Source of the DNA: an uncultured Bacteroidales bacterium
GTDB taxonomy: Bacteria > Bacteroidota > Bacteroidia > Bacteroidales > Muribaculaceae
DNA: 27,723 nt
NCBI GenBank assembly: GCA_900542185.1
Contig: UQMZ01000045.1
Span: 1 to 27,723 of the forward strand
Reading direction: 5' to 3'
The notes beneath the pieces were generated by a model. It did no database searches. It was given only the letters and a program-made list of their open reading frames with translations, and was not told the DNA's origin. Of this stretch, positions 1 through 7,128 are shown piece after piece; within the stretch, counting starts at the first letter, position 1, and every line of letters starts with the position of its first letter. A program made the translations under genes and the position numbers.

Positions 1-11
1 TTTTTTTATGA

Positions 12-761
12 AAAAATTTCACTGAAAATTTGGTTTTTAACGCAGTATCTCCGAGCTATAAGGGTTTCCGCTACGCCATCGGTCTGGACATGCCCACATA
101 TTATTCTTCCGCCGGTATATACAGAGGCCATGATTATCCCAAATTCGACGGCACTCAGGTCACAGACTATCAGGATGCCGAGCAACTTATCCCCGACATA
201 CCGGCATGGGTGGAATACAGCTTCTCGCAATGGAACAGAATCCGTGTTTCCGGCATACTGAGGAACTTCGCATATAAAGACATGATTGCAAACAAAACGC
301 GGCACATGGTGGGCTGGGGCGCCATGCTGTCCGGAAATCTGAGTCCGTCCGACAAGTTTATATTCTACTATCAGCTTGCGTACGGCCAGGGTATCGGCAA
401 TTATTTACAGGATATAGCCGGCAAACCCATATCGTTCGTTCCAATGGACGACGAGCCGGGTAAAATGAAGGCGTCTCCTATGATGGGATGGAACGTAGGA
501 GTCTCGTTCAACGCCACTTCCAAACTGCAGTTCAACGCCATGTTCTCGCAAAGCCGTATATGGGGTGTTTCCGACTACTGCAAGGCGCTTCCCGATTCGG
601 AGAATTACAAATACGCTCTTTATGCAGCTGCAAACTGCTTTTACAACATCACGCCATATCTGCAGTGCGGCATCGAATATCTGTGGGGTCATCGCCAGAC
701 CTGGGGTAAAGGCGGTGCCAACGACAACCGTATTCAGACCCAGCTCCAATTCTCTTTCTGA
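12..761 (+). CDS. outer-membrane porin, 3' part only
   Basis: This is the C-terminal part of a beta-barrel porin of the kind common in Bacteroidales, which lets small solutes cross the outer membrane. The visible 240 or so residues alternate polar and aromatic residues as in beta strands. They contain segments typical of these porins (IPDIPAWVEYSF, RVSGILRN, VGWGAMLSGNLS, YAQ/YGQGIGNY-like) and end in Phe (QLQFSF), the usual outer-membrane insertion signal. No signal peptide or N-terminal half is present. The frame is open only back to an in-frame TGA at 9-11, and the only nearby start would be TTG at 30, so I regard the gene as 5'-truncated. An ATG at 8 (MKKFH, then stop) lies in another frame and could be the start of a different gene joined here by assembly or deletion. 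It is followed 86 bp later by an MFS gene on the same strand, so it probably belongs to the transport cluster. The family call rests on remembered porin motifs. Confidence 0.7.
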   Translation, partial: KNFTENLVFNAVSPSYKGFRYAIGLDMPTYYSSAGIYRGHDYPKFDGTQVTDYQDAEQLIPDIPAWVEYSFSQWNRIRVSGILRNFAYKDMIANKTRHMVGWGAMLSGNLSPSDKFIFYYQLAYGQGIGNYLQDIAGKPISFVPMDDEPGKMKASPMMGWNVGVSFNATSKLQFNAMFSQSRIWGVSDYCKALPDSENYKYALYAAANCFYNITPYLQCGIEYLWGHRQTWGKGGANDNRIQTQLQFSF

Positions 762-847
762 ATCCCAGTCTCGGCCCTCGGGAACCATAGGTCGCTTCCG
801 ACAGCTGTATTTCTATCACTGATTCATTTTATCAAAACCATACCATT

Positions 848-2239
848 ATGTTACAAATCAAATCAGGCTACGGGAACCAGACCTTACCGCTGTGGGCTGT
901 GTTCAATCTATACGTAATATACGTATGTACGTCCATTCCCGGACTGGCCATCACTCCGATCATGAGCGATCTGACCAAGATATTCCCGGGCACCACACAG
1001 CTGGAGTCGCAGATGCTCGAAATCGGGCCAAACATAGCGGCCATCCCATTCGTCTTTCTCGGTGGATGGATAGGAATGAAGTTCAACAACAACAAGCTGA
1101 CCACGTGGACATGTCTGTTCTATGGAATATGCGGCGTTCTGTTCTTCTTCGTGCCGAACATGATCACGCTGATTATCCTCAGTTTCCTGATCGGTATCGC
1201 CGCAGGTATTCTGAGTCCCCTTTCTTCAGCGTTCATTGCCGATATGTTCGGCGGTGAAAAGAGAACCAAACAATACGGTTACACATCGGCCACACTGAAC
1301 CTGGTGCTTATGGCATGCGTGATAGCCACCGGCTATTTGGCCAAGATCAACTGGCGGCTGCCTTTCATGATCTATCTGCTGCCCATTGTGCCGCTGTTCT
1401 TCGCTAAACGCTTCGGAAAGTATATTCCCTCCCCGAAAGCCTCCACAGGACAGACTAAAGAGAAATACAAGTTCTCGCAGCAAGTGGATGTATGGATGCT
1501 GACACGCTACTGTCTGTACTATTTCTTCATCACGCTCGTGATCGCATCGATATCCATGTATATCCCGTTCCGTTTCACAAACTCGTCTACGGCCGGCGAC
1601 CTTACGTCCATACTTTTCTTCGGAATCATGGCGTCAGGATATACGCTCAACTGGTGTGTCAAGAAGTTGCTTCGTGGTCATGTCGCCATTCCCGTCATGG
1701 TCTTCACGGTCCTGGGATTTGCTATTATCTCATTGTTCAAGAGTCCGGTTCTGGTAGGAATCGGCATCCTGATCGCAACATATTTCTACGGAATAGCCCA
1801 GCCATACTATTATGACCGTCTGTCGGTGGCCTCTACCCGAATCGCCCTGACGCTGACACTGGCCATCTTCGCATCCATGGACTCCATCGGCAATGTCGTC
1901 GCTCCGTTCGTAATCGACGCCATAGCCAAGATATTCCACCGCTCCACAAGTACCGACCCGAACATCGCTTTCTGGATCTGTACGTGGATGTCAGTCGCAG
2001 TTCTGGCTGCCGTGATAGTATATGAGGTGATAGTTCATGCTCGCAAACATGTGGCAAGCGCCAATACCGTAAAACTTCAGGCATCTACCGCCGCGCACAA
2101 CGCACAATCCGCTCTGGATTCCGAAGTGAGGATTGCTGCCGCCAACACAGCCAACAATCATCCTGCAGCCCCGCTGACTGCCGCCGCATCGAAGGCAACC
2201 GACTTCAATACCGCGAAAGGCACCACTGCCGGAAAATAA
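848..2239 (+). CDS. MFS transporter 1 of the hydrolase cluster
   Basis: This 463-residue inner-membrane protein has about twelve hydrophobic segments, as expected for the major facilitator superfamily, with a hydrophilic loop near residues 195-215 separating the two halves. After the first membrane segment it carries PGLAITPIMSDLTKIFP, a signature repeated almost exactly in the two other MFS proteins of the cluster, so the three are paralogues. The classical loop 2-3 motif is degenerate (GGWIGMKFNNNKL). The C-terminus has an unusual tail of about 65 residues, rich in Ala, Thr and Asn, that the two paralogues lack. The gene lies 81 bp upstream of the first Ntn-hydrolase gene, and a 10-bp perfect stem-loop sits in that gap. 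The likely role is import or exchange of the hydrolases' substrate or product. Substrate and direction cannot be read from the sequence. Confidence 0.85.
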   Translation: MLQIKSGYGNQTLPLWAVFNLYVIYVCTSIPGLAITPIMSDLTKIFPGTTQLESQMLEIGPNIAAIPFVFLGGWIGMKFNNNKLTTWTCLFYGICGVLFFFVPNMITLIILSFLIGIAAGILSPLSSAFIADMFGGEKRTKQYGYTSATLNLVLMACVIATGYLAKINWRLPFMIYLLPIVPLFFAKRFGKYIPSPKASTGQTKEKYKFSQQVDVWMLTRYCLYYFFITLVIASISMYIPFRFTNSSTAGDLTSILFFGIMASGYTLNWCVKKLLRGHVAIPVMVFTVLGFAIISLFKSPVLVGIGILIATYFYGIAQPYYYDRLSVASTRIALTLTLAIFASMDSIGNVVAPFVIDAIAKIFHRSTSTDPNIAFWICTWMSVAVLAAVIVYEVIVHARKHVASANTVKLQASTAAHNAQSALDSEVRIAAANTANNHPAAPLTAAASKATDFNTAKGTTAGK

Positions 2240-2250
2240 GAGTTTATACA

Positions 2251-2281
2251 GGTTCCGGGCCGGGACAACTCGCCCGGAACC
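2251..2281 (+). repeat. intergenic stem-loop before hydrolase 1
   Basis: A perfect 10-bp inverted repeat, ggttccgggc (2251-2260) and gcccggaacc (2272-2281), has an 11-nt loop and lies between the MFS stop and the first hydrolase start. No T-run follows, so it does not look like a classical terminator. It may stabilise or segment the polycistronic mRNA, or attenuate it. Confidence 0.75.
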
Positions 2282-2320
2282 GTCATATCGTTAAAACCAA
2301 TTATCCTTTTTATTAATACT

Positions 2321-3988
2321 ATGTACACACCAAAATTCAAAAACACTGCTCCCGAGGAGTATGTACTTAACCAGTACACCAAGGGATATTCACAGTGTAT
2401 CGACAACAACTGGAACTTCGCCATCTACGCACAGGATCCGACGGTGAGCATATACCAGAATGAGTATAACGCCGGCTACGTGCAGGGCAAAATCCAGGGA
2501 AACGCCATAATCAAGGCCACCCGTAACAACACGTGGCGTTGGTACGTCCTTGACGAGGGTCCGGGCGCCAATTCCGTGACTCCACCGGCCGGTGCCGTGG
2601 AACAGGCAGTGAAGGCCCTGACGGACAATTACAACTACATGACCGACTATGTGGAGAAAAAGCAGGGCGACCGCCACATCCAGGGCCTGATACGACTCAT
2701 GTACCGTATGCTCGGCATATATCACGGCGCAGCCGACAAGGAGGCGCTGAAGGACGTGACATTCGACAATCTGAAAATGTCGAATATGACTCCCGATGAA
2801 CTGAAAATGAACTCCGGCGACGATCCGCTTACGTTTATAGACATCTATTTCCTGAACGCCCAGATGGACCTGTGGGACGCCATCGGCAAGGAACTGGGCA
2901 TAGACTTCAACGATGTTGAGAAAAGCGACAAGGAACATACCCTGCAGACCAAGGAAGATCTGGAACGTATGTCGAAGGACGACCGTCTCAAACCCGGACG
3001 CTGCTCCGGATTCGTCACACGTCTCGACAACGGCGAGATACTATGGTCGCACACGTCATGGTGCTGTTTCTTCGCCCAGAGCTGTGCCGTAACCTACGTG
3101 ATAGGCGAGGACTTCCTGACTCAGAACTCGTTCTGCCCGGGTCAGTTCGGTTCGAACACCGACTTCGGATTCAACGGACACGGAATCGGATTCAACGAGA
3201 CTACGGAGACATACTTCTATAACGAATCCAAGACACTGGGTCTCTGGCTGACATGGCGCGCGGCTGCGGCCGAGGCATTCGCCACTTCCATCGATGACTT
3301 CTACGACTATGTGACTCTTGACAACACCGGCACTTACCTGAACGCATATATGCTGGTGGACGCATATCGCGGGGAGTTCGGACTGATAGATATGAGCTAT
3401 GCCCGTTTCGCTCTGTTCAAGGGCAATGGCAAGAACCTGACGGTAAAGGATTCGACCGGCTACGAGCCTAACTTCCTCGACTATGACAGCCACATGATCA
3501 GTCCGTCGCACGTGCTCGGATGCAATATCCCGATATACAAACGGATATGGCGAGAGCTTCAGACCATAGACGGCGCTCCGAAACGCCGTTATCAGCTATA
3601 CCGACACATCGGCGGAGTCCAGACCATGGATGATGCCAAGAATCTGATCACATACAATGGCGATCTGGAACCCATATCCATAGCAGGACGATGGGACAAG
3701 AACTACGGCACTTCAGAATTCCTGCGTTATCAGCCCCACGGATCTATCGACGCCAAGGTGTTCGGCACGGAGGAGATAAAGCAAGTTCTGGCGTCGCTGT
3801 CCATGAAGCCTTCCAAGGATGGCGCCAAGACTTCGTTCTGGATGCGTTTCGGCAGCGTGAAGCTTGACGGCACGCCCTTCATCTGGTCCGACTCGATATG
3901 GGCCAAGTTCAAGCAGCCCGAGGAGGTCGACTTCATTCCGGACGCTATCGACGGCGCCTGGAACAGAGTGAAACTGTTCATGGAATAA
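2321..3988 (+). CDS. phospholipase B-like Ntn-hydrolase, copy 1
   Basis: This 555-residue protein resembles the phospholipase B-like (PLBD/LAMA) branch of N-terminal-nucleophile hydrolases. Visible family features, in order: a QNEYNAGYVQGKIQGN segment (47-61) like the N-terminal AYAAGYVEG region of PLBD proteins; the processing site GRC-SGF with candidate nucleophile Cys228; LWSHTSW (241-247), matching the AH-[ST]-W segment after the nucleophile; FNETTETYFYN, matching the METTNSVFN region; NTGTYLNAYMLVD, matching SGTYNNQYMVLD; GSIDAKV; and FIWSDSIW near the C-terminus. Such enzymes are made as inactive precursors and cleave themselves before the Cys, here predicting chains of about 227 and 328 residues. 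They cleave amide or ester bonds of acylated compounds, but the substrate here is unknown. Unlike the lysosomal relatives, it begins MYTPKFKN with no signal peptide, so it is probably cytosolic. A close paralogue follows 79 bp downstream, between MFS genes. The family assignment is by motif recall. Confidence 0.75.
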   Translation: MYTPKFKNTAPEEYVLNQYTKGYSQCIDNNWNFAIYAQDPTVSIYQNEYNAGYVQGKIQGNAIIKATRNNTWRWYVLDEGPGANSVTPPAGAVEQAVKALTDNYNYMTDYVEKKQGDRHIQGLIRLMYRMLGIYHGAADKEALKDVTFDNLKMSNMTPDELKMNSGDDPLTFIDIYFLNAQMDLWDAIGKELGIDFNDVEKSDKEHTLQTKEDLERMSKDDRLKPGRCSGFVTRLDNGEILWSHTSWCCFFAQSCAVTYVIGEDFLTQNSFCPGQFGSNTDFGFNGHGIGFNETTETYFYNESKTLGLWLTWRAAAAEAFATSIDDFYDYVTLDNTGTYLNAYMLVDAYRGEFGLIDMSYARFALFKGNGKNLTVKDSTGYEPNFLDYDSHMISPSHVLGCNIPIYKRIWRELQTIDGAPKRRYQLYRHIGGVQTMDDAKNLITYNGDLEPISIAGRWDKNYGTSEFLRYQPHGSIDAKVFGTEEIKQVLASLSMKPSKDGAKTSFWMRFGSVKLDGTPFIWSDSIWAKFKQPEEVDFIPDAIDGAWNRVKLFME

Positions 3989-4041
3989 TGACACGTTGGC
4001 GTTTCACTCTATATTAACCGCATATTAACTAATAATATTCG

Positions 4042-4059
4042 TTTGCGTTCCGACGCAAA
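4042..4059 (+). repeat. small hairpin just upstream of hydrolase 2 start
   Basis: tttgcgt (4042-4048) and acgcaaa (4053-4059) form a 7-bp perfect stem with a TCCG loop, ending 8 nt before the ATG at 4068. The position suits control of translation initiation or an operator. No T-run follows. Confidence 0.6.
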
Positions 4060-4067
4060 TTACCGAT

Positions 4068-5702
4068 ATGGCTAAATACACACCAAAATTCAAGAACACG
4101 GATGCGACGCAGTTCATCCTTGACGAATACACCTGTGGTTTCGCACAGTGTATCGATAATAACTGGAACTTCGCCATCTACGCACAGAATCCCGACATAC
4201 CCATCTATCAGAATGAATACAATGCCGGATATGTGCAGGGCAAAGTGCAGGGCAACCCGATGATCGTGGCCACACGCAACAATTCGTGGAGGAACTTCCT
4301 GATAGGAGCCACTCCCCAGGACAACCTCAATATCGACGTACATCCCGAATATCTGACGGCTTCGGCCGAAAGCCTGATACAGAACTACAACTATACCTAC
4401 GAAGTACTGGCAGGCAAGCAGGACGACCCTATGTACCGTAACATTACCCGTCTGATGTTCCGTATGCTGGGCATATATGACGGTGCCGCAGGCAATGATC
4501 CGCGCAAGAACGTTAAGTTCGGAGATCTGGCACTGGCTAAGTTCCCGGCCGAGCAGCTGAAGTTAGGATACGACAAGGATGCCCTGACCTATATGGACGT
4601 GGTCTTCATCAACATGCAGTACGACCTGTTCGACGCGATAGGGGACAAGATCGGACTTGTAATGGGCTACGGCACGGCCAAAAAGGCCAAGGACGCAGCC
4701 GACCAGTCCGACCACTGTACGGCCTTCACCAAGATGATGCCTGACAGAAATGTGTTCTGGACACACAATTCCTGGTGCTGCTTCTGGGCCCAGAGCTGTG
4801 CCGTTACGTACGTGATAGGCGAGGACTTCGTGACGCAGAACGCCAACTGTCCAGGACAGTTCGGATCGAACACCGACTTCGGATTCAACGGCAACGGTAT
4901 CGGCTTCAACGAAACCACGCATGTCGATCTGTATGACAAGACTAAACTCGACGGCATCTTCCTGGCCTACCGTACCGCCGCTGCCGAGCAATTCGCACAC
5001 AGCATTCAGGAATTCTATAATTACTGCAAGCTGGACAACACCGGCACATATCTGAGCGGATATCACCTGGTGGACGCCAACACGGGCGAAATCGGTCTGA
5101 TCGACATGTCGTACAACCGCTTCGTGCTGTTCGTATGCGACGGCAAGGAGGTGAAGATGACGGACTCCACCGGCTATGTGCCCAATCACCTGGACTATGA
5201 CCATCACCTGGTCACCCCGACGCACATATTCGGAGTCAACCAGCCGGTTTCCTGGTGGGTAGGCTATGAACTGGAGAGCATGAACCTGCGTCCCATGCGT
5301 CGAAACCAGCTGTGGGACCGTATCGACACAGTGCAGGATATGGACAGTGCAAAGGCACTTATCACTTACACCGAGGATAGGGAGCCACTGTCAGTGTACG
5401 GACGCTGGGACCTGGGATACGGCACTACGGAAATGGCAAGAATGCGTCCCGACGGATCGGTGGATGCCAAGGCCGGGTCGCGCGAGCTGATTCAGGACAC
5501 GCTGAAGAACCTGAGCCGCATCCCGGACATCAACGGCACGAAAACGTCGTTCTGGATGAAATTCGGTACGGCGCATGTCCGCCAATTGCCGTTTATATGG
5601 AGCGAAAGCCCCTGGGCATACATGAAGCAGGACGAGTCCGTGGATTTCGTTCCCGATGCCCTTGACGGCAGATGGAACCGTGTTAAAATGTTTATGAAAT
5701 AA
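4068..5702 (+). CDS. phospholipase B-like Ntn-hydrolase, copy 2
   Basis: This 544-residue paralogue of the preceding gene shares long identical blocks with it (CIDNNWNFAIYAQ, SCAVTYVIGEDF, GQFGSNTDFGFNG). The candidate autocatalytic site is DHC-TAF with Cys217, followed by Thr rather than Ser. WTHNSW (231-236) sits where PLB-like enzymes keep a His near the nucleophile. NTGTYLSGYHLVD, GSVDAKA and FIWSESPW are also kept. The stretch before the nucleophile (about 190-216) is shorter and differs from copy 1, so the propeptide or linker, and possibly the substrate pocket, have diverged. No signal peptide is visible (MAKYTPKFKN), arguing for a cytosolic enzyme acting on an imported compound. Both copies are intact, which suggests different substrates rather than decay. 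A 14-bp stem-loop follows the gene. A choloylglycine-hydrolase (bile salt hydrolase) identity is unlikely because those enzymes carry the nucleophile at the very N-terminus. Confidence 0.75.
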   Translation: MAKYTPKFKNTDATQFILDEYTCGFAQCIDNNWNFAIYAQNPDIPIYQNEYNAGYVQGKVQGNPMIVATRNNSWRNFLIGATPQDNLNIDVHPEYLTASAESLIQNYNYTYEVLAGKQDDPMYRNITRLMFRMLGIYDGAAGNDPRKNVKFGDLALAKFPAEQLKLGYDKDALTYMDVVFINMQYDLFDAIGDKIGLVMGYGTAKKAKDAADQSDHCTAFTKMMPDRNVFWTHNSWCCFWAQSCAVTYVIGEDFVTQNANCPGQFGSNTDFGFNGNGIGFNETTHVDLYDKTKLDGIFLAYRTAAAEQFAHSIQEFYNYCKLDNTGTYLSGYHLVDANTGEIGLIDMSYNRFVLFVCDGKEVKMTDSTGYVPNHLDYDHHLVTPTHIFGVNQPVSWWVGYELESMNLRPMRRNQLWDRIDTVQDMDSAKALITYTEDREPLSVYGRWDLGYGTTEMARMRPDGSVDAKAGSRELIQDTLKNLSRIPDINGTKTSFWMKFGTAHVRQLPFIWSESPWAYMKQDESVDFVPDALDGRWNRVKMFMK

Positions 5703-5716
5703 CATTGCAGATGATG

Positions 5717-5762
5717 CCGGGCACAAAGGCATGGCCATCCGGCCTTTGGCTTTTGTGCCCGG
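5717..5762 (+). repeat. intergenic stem-loop after hydrolase 2
   Basis: ccgggcacaaa (5717-5727) and tttgtgcccgg (5752-5762) form a perfect 11-bp stem that one G-U and two G-C pairs extend to about 14 bp. No T-run follows (atattcac). An inner alternative pairing, aaaggc with gccttt, is possible. It could be a weak terminator, an mRNA-end protector or an RNA-processing site between the hydrolase and MFS genes. Confidence 0.75.
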
Positions 5763-5812
5763 ATATTCACATTAACGTTGACAATGAACCTCACTCTTAA
5801 TTCAGACATAGC

Positions 5813-7081
5813 ATGAAACCTATTCAGACTGGCAAGCTTCCGCTTGACCCAACGGCATATATCGCCATCCTGTCGCTTTCGCTGATTGTCAATCTGCCGG
5901 GACTGGCCATAACGCCCATGCTCGACACTTTGGCACGCATATTTCCGGATTCAAGCGCATTGGAAAAACAGTTGCTTACAATGTTGCCGAACCTTCTTAT
6001 CATTCCATTCGTGCTCATGTCCGGTAAATTGTCGACAACGAACCATAAGAAGATATTGATCACATCGGCACTGCTGATTTTTGCAGGCTCGACCGTGGGG
6101 TACATGTTCTCCACATCGATGCTCGCTCTGATTGTATTCAGCTGTACATTAGGAATCGGTGCCGGTATTCTGGTTCCCTTCTCCACGGGTTTGCTGTCGG
6201 ACACGTTTGCCGGCAAACCCCTTATGAAACAGATGGGCCTTCAGAGCGCCATCTCCAACCTCACCCTGGTGCTCGCCACATTCGCCGTGGGTTGGCTGGC
6301 CCGTGTTGACTGGCATGCTCCGTTCCTGGTCTATGCCGTATGCATCGTGCCTCTGGCCCTCGTCAATTTCATCGGTCGCGTGCCGATGAGCGAACTCGAT
6401 CCTACCAAGGCAGATATGCAGAATTATGTCGCCACTCCGACGGACGCCCCTTCGTACAAATGCAATAAGAACGGTGTTGACGTGCGACGGATGGTGGCCC
6501 TCTTTGCAGCCTATTTCCTGCTTACTTTCGGCACCATATCCATATCGGAGTATCTGCCGTTCCTTGCCCAGGACCGTGGCTTCAATCCATCCGTGACCGG
6601 CTCGCTGACGTCCATTTTCTTCCTGATGGTGTTCTTCTGCGGAGTGGGTCTGACTCCTATAGTAAGGATGCTTCGGGGCAATACCGTGCTGGTGTGCACG
6701 TTCCTTTGCCTGCTTGGAATGACGGTAGTAGCCATTTCCCCGAATGTCACGCTGGTAGGTGCCGGTGTTGTGATTGCAGGTATGGGATACGGAGCCCTGC
6801 AGCCGCTGTTCTATAATAAGGCGACCCAGTGCGTAAACCGCCCGTCGCTTACCACGAAAGCTCTTTCCGTAATTCTCACAGCAAACTATTCGGCGATTGT
6901 GCTTGAACCGTTGATTACACAAGGGATCTGCAAATTGTTCCATAAATCGGTAGACAGCACTTTCCCGTTCTTCATCAGCGTAGCGGTCTGTGTAATATTC
7001 CTTATATTCGCATTCCTGCTGAGACATACCTTCATAGGTACCATCTCCAACACATATTACCAGAAGCAGGTTAATAAATAA
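5813..7081 (+). CDS. MFS transporter 2 of the hydrolase cluster
   Basis: This 422-residue major facilitator protein has about twelve membrane segments. The signature after segment 1 reads NLPGLAITPMLDTLARIFP and is followed by LEKQLLTMLPNLLIIPFVLMSGK, closely matching transporter 3 and more loosely transporter 1. The central cytosolic loop is about 35 residues (near 190-225). It starts 110 bp after hydrolase 2 and is followed 47 bp later by transporter 3 in the same direction, so the genes probably share a transcript. It is presumed to carry a substrate or product of the neighbouring Ntn-hydrolases. The conserved acidic/Pro pattern of loop 1 may mark a distinct MFS subfamily. Confidence 0.85.
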   Translation: MKPIQTGKLPLDPTAYIAILSLSLIVNLPGLAITPMLDTLARIFPDSSALEKQLLTMLPNLLIIPFVLMSGKLSTTNHKKILITSALLIFAGSTVGYMFSTSMLALIVFSCTLGIGAGILVPFSTGLLSDTFAGKPLMKQMGLQSAISNLTLVLATFAVGWLARVDWHAPFLVYAVCIVPLALVNFIGRVPMSELDPTKADMQNYVATPTDAPSYKCNKNGVDVRRMVALFAAYFLLTFGTISISEYLPFLAQDRGFNPSVTGSLTSIFFLMVFFCGVGLTPIVRMLRGNTVLVCTFLCLLGMTVVAISPNVTLVGAGVVIAGMGYGALQPLFYNKATQCVNRPSLTTKALSVILTANYSAIVLEPLITQGICKLFHKSVDSTFPFFISVAVCVIFLIFAFLLRHTFIGTISNTYYQKQVNK

Positions 7082-7128
7082 TGTGACAACGGCATTGTTT
7101 TCTTCATTCCACTTTAAAGTCTATTGAT

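Noticed and set aside
4563..5225. Long reading frame (220 codons) on the minus strand opposite hydrolase 2
   Set aside because: The plus-strand frame has clear family motifs and continues unbroken. The antisense frame is a by-product of codon bias and has no recognisable motif.
2321..5702. Bile salt hydrolase (choloylglycine hydrolase, C59) identity for the tandem hydrolases
   Set aside because: C59 enzymes have the Cys at or near residue 2 and are about 320-350 residues long; these have an internal candidate Cys near 217-228 and PLB-like motifs.
6149..7027. 292-codon minus-strand frame opposite MFS 2
   Set aside because: Its product is rich in His, Arg and Gln with no domain pattern, and it lies fully within a convincing MFS gene.
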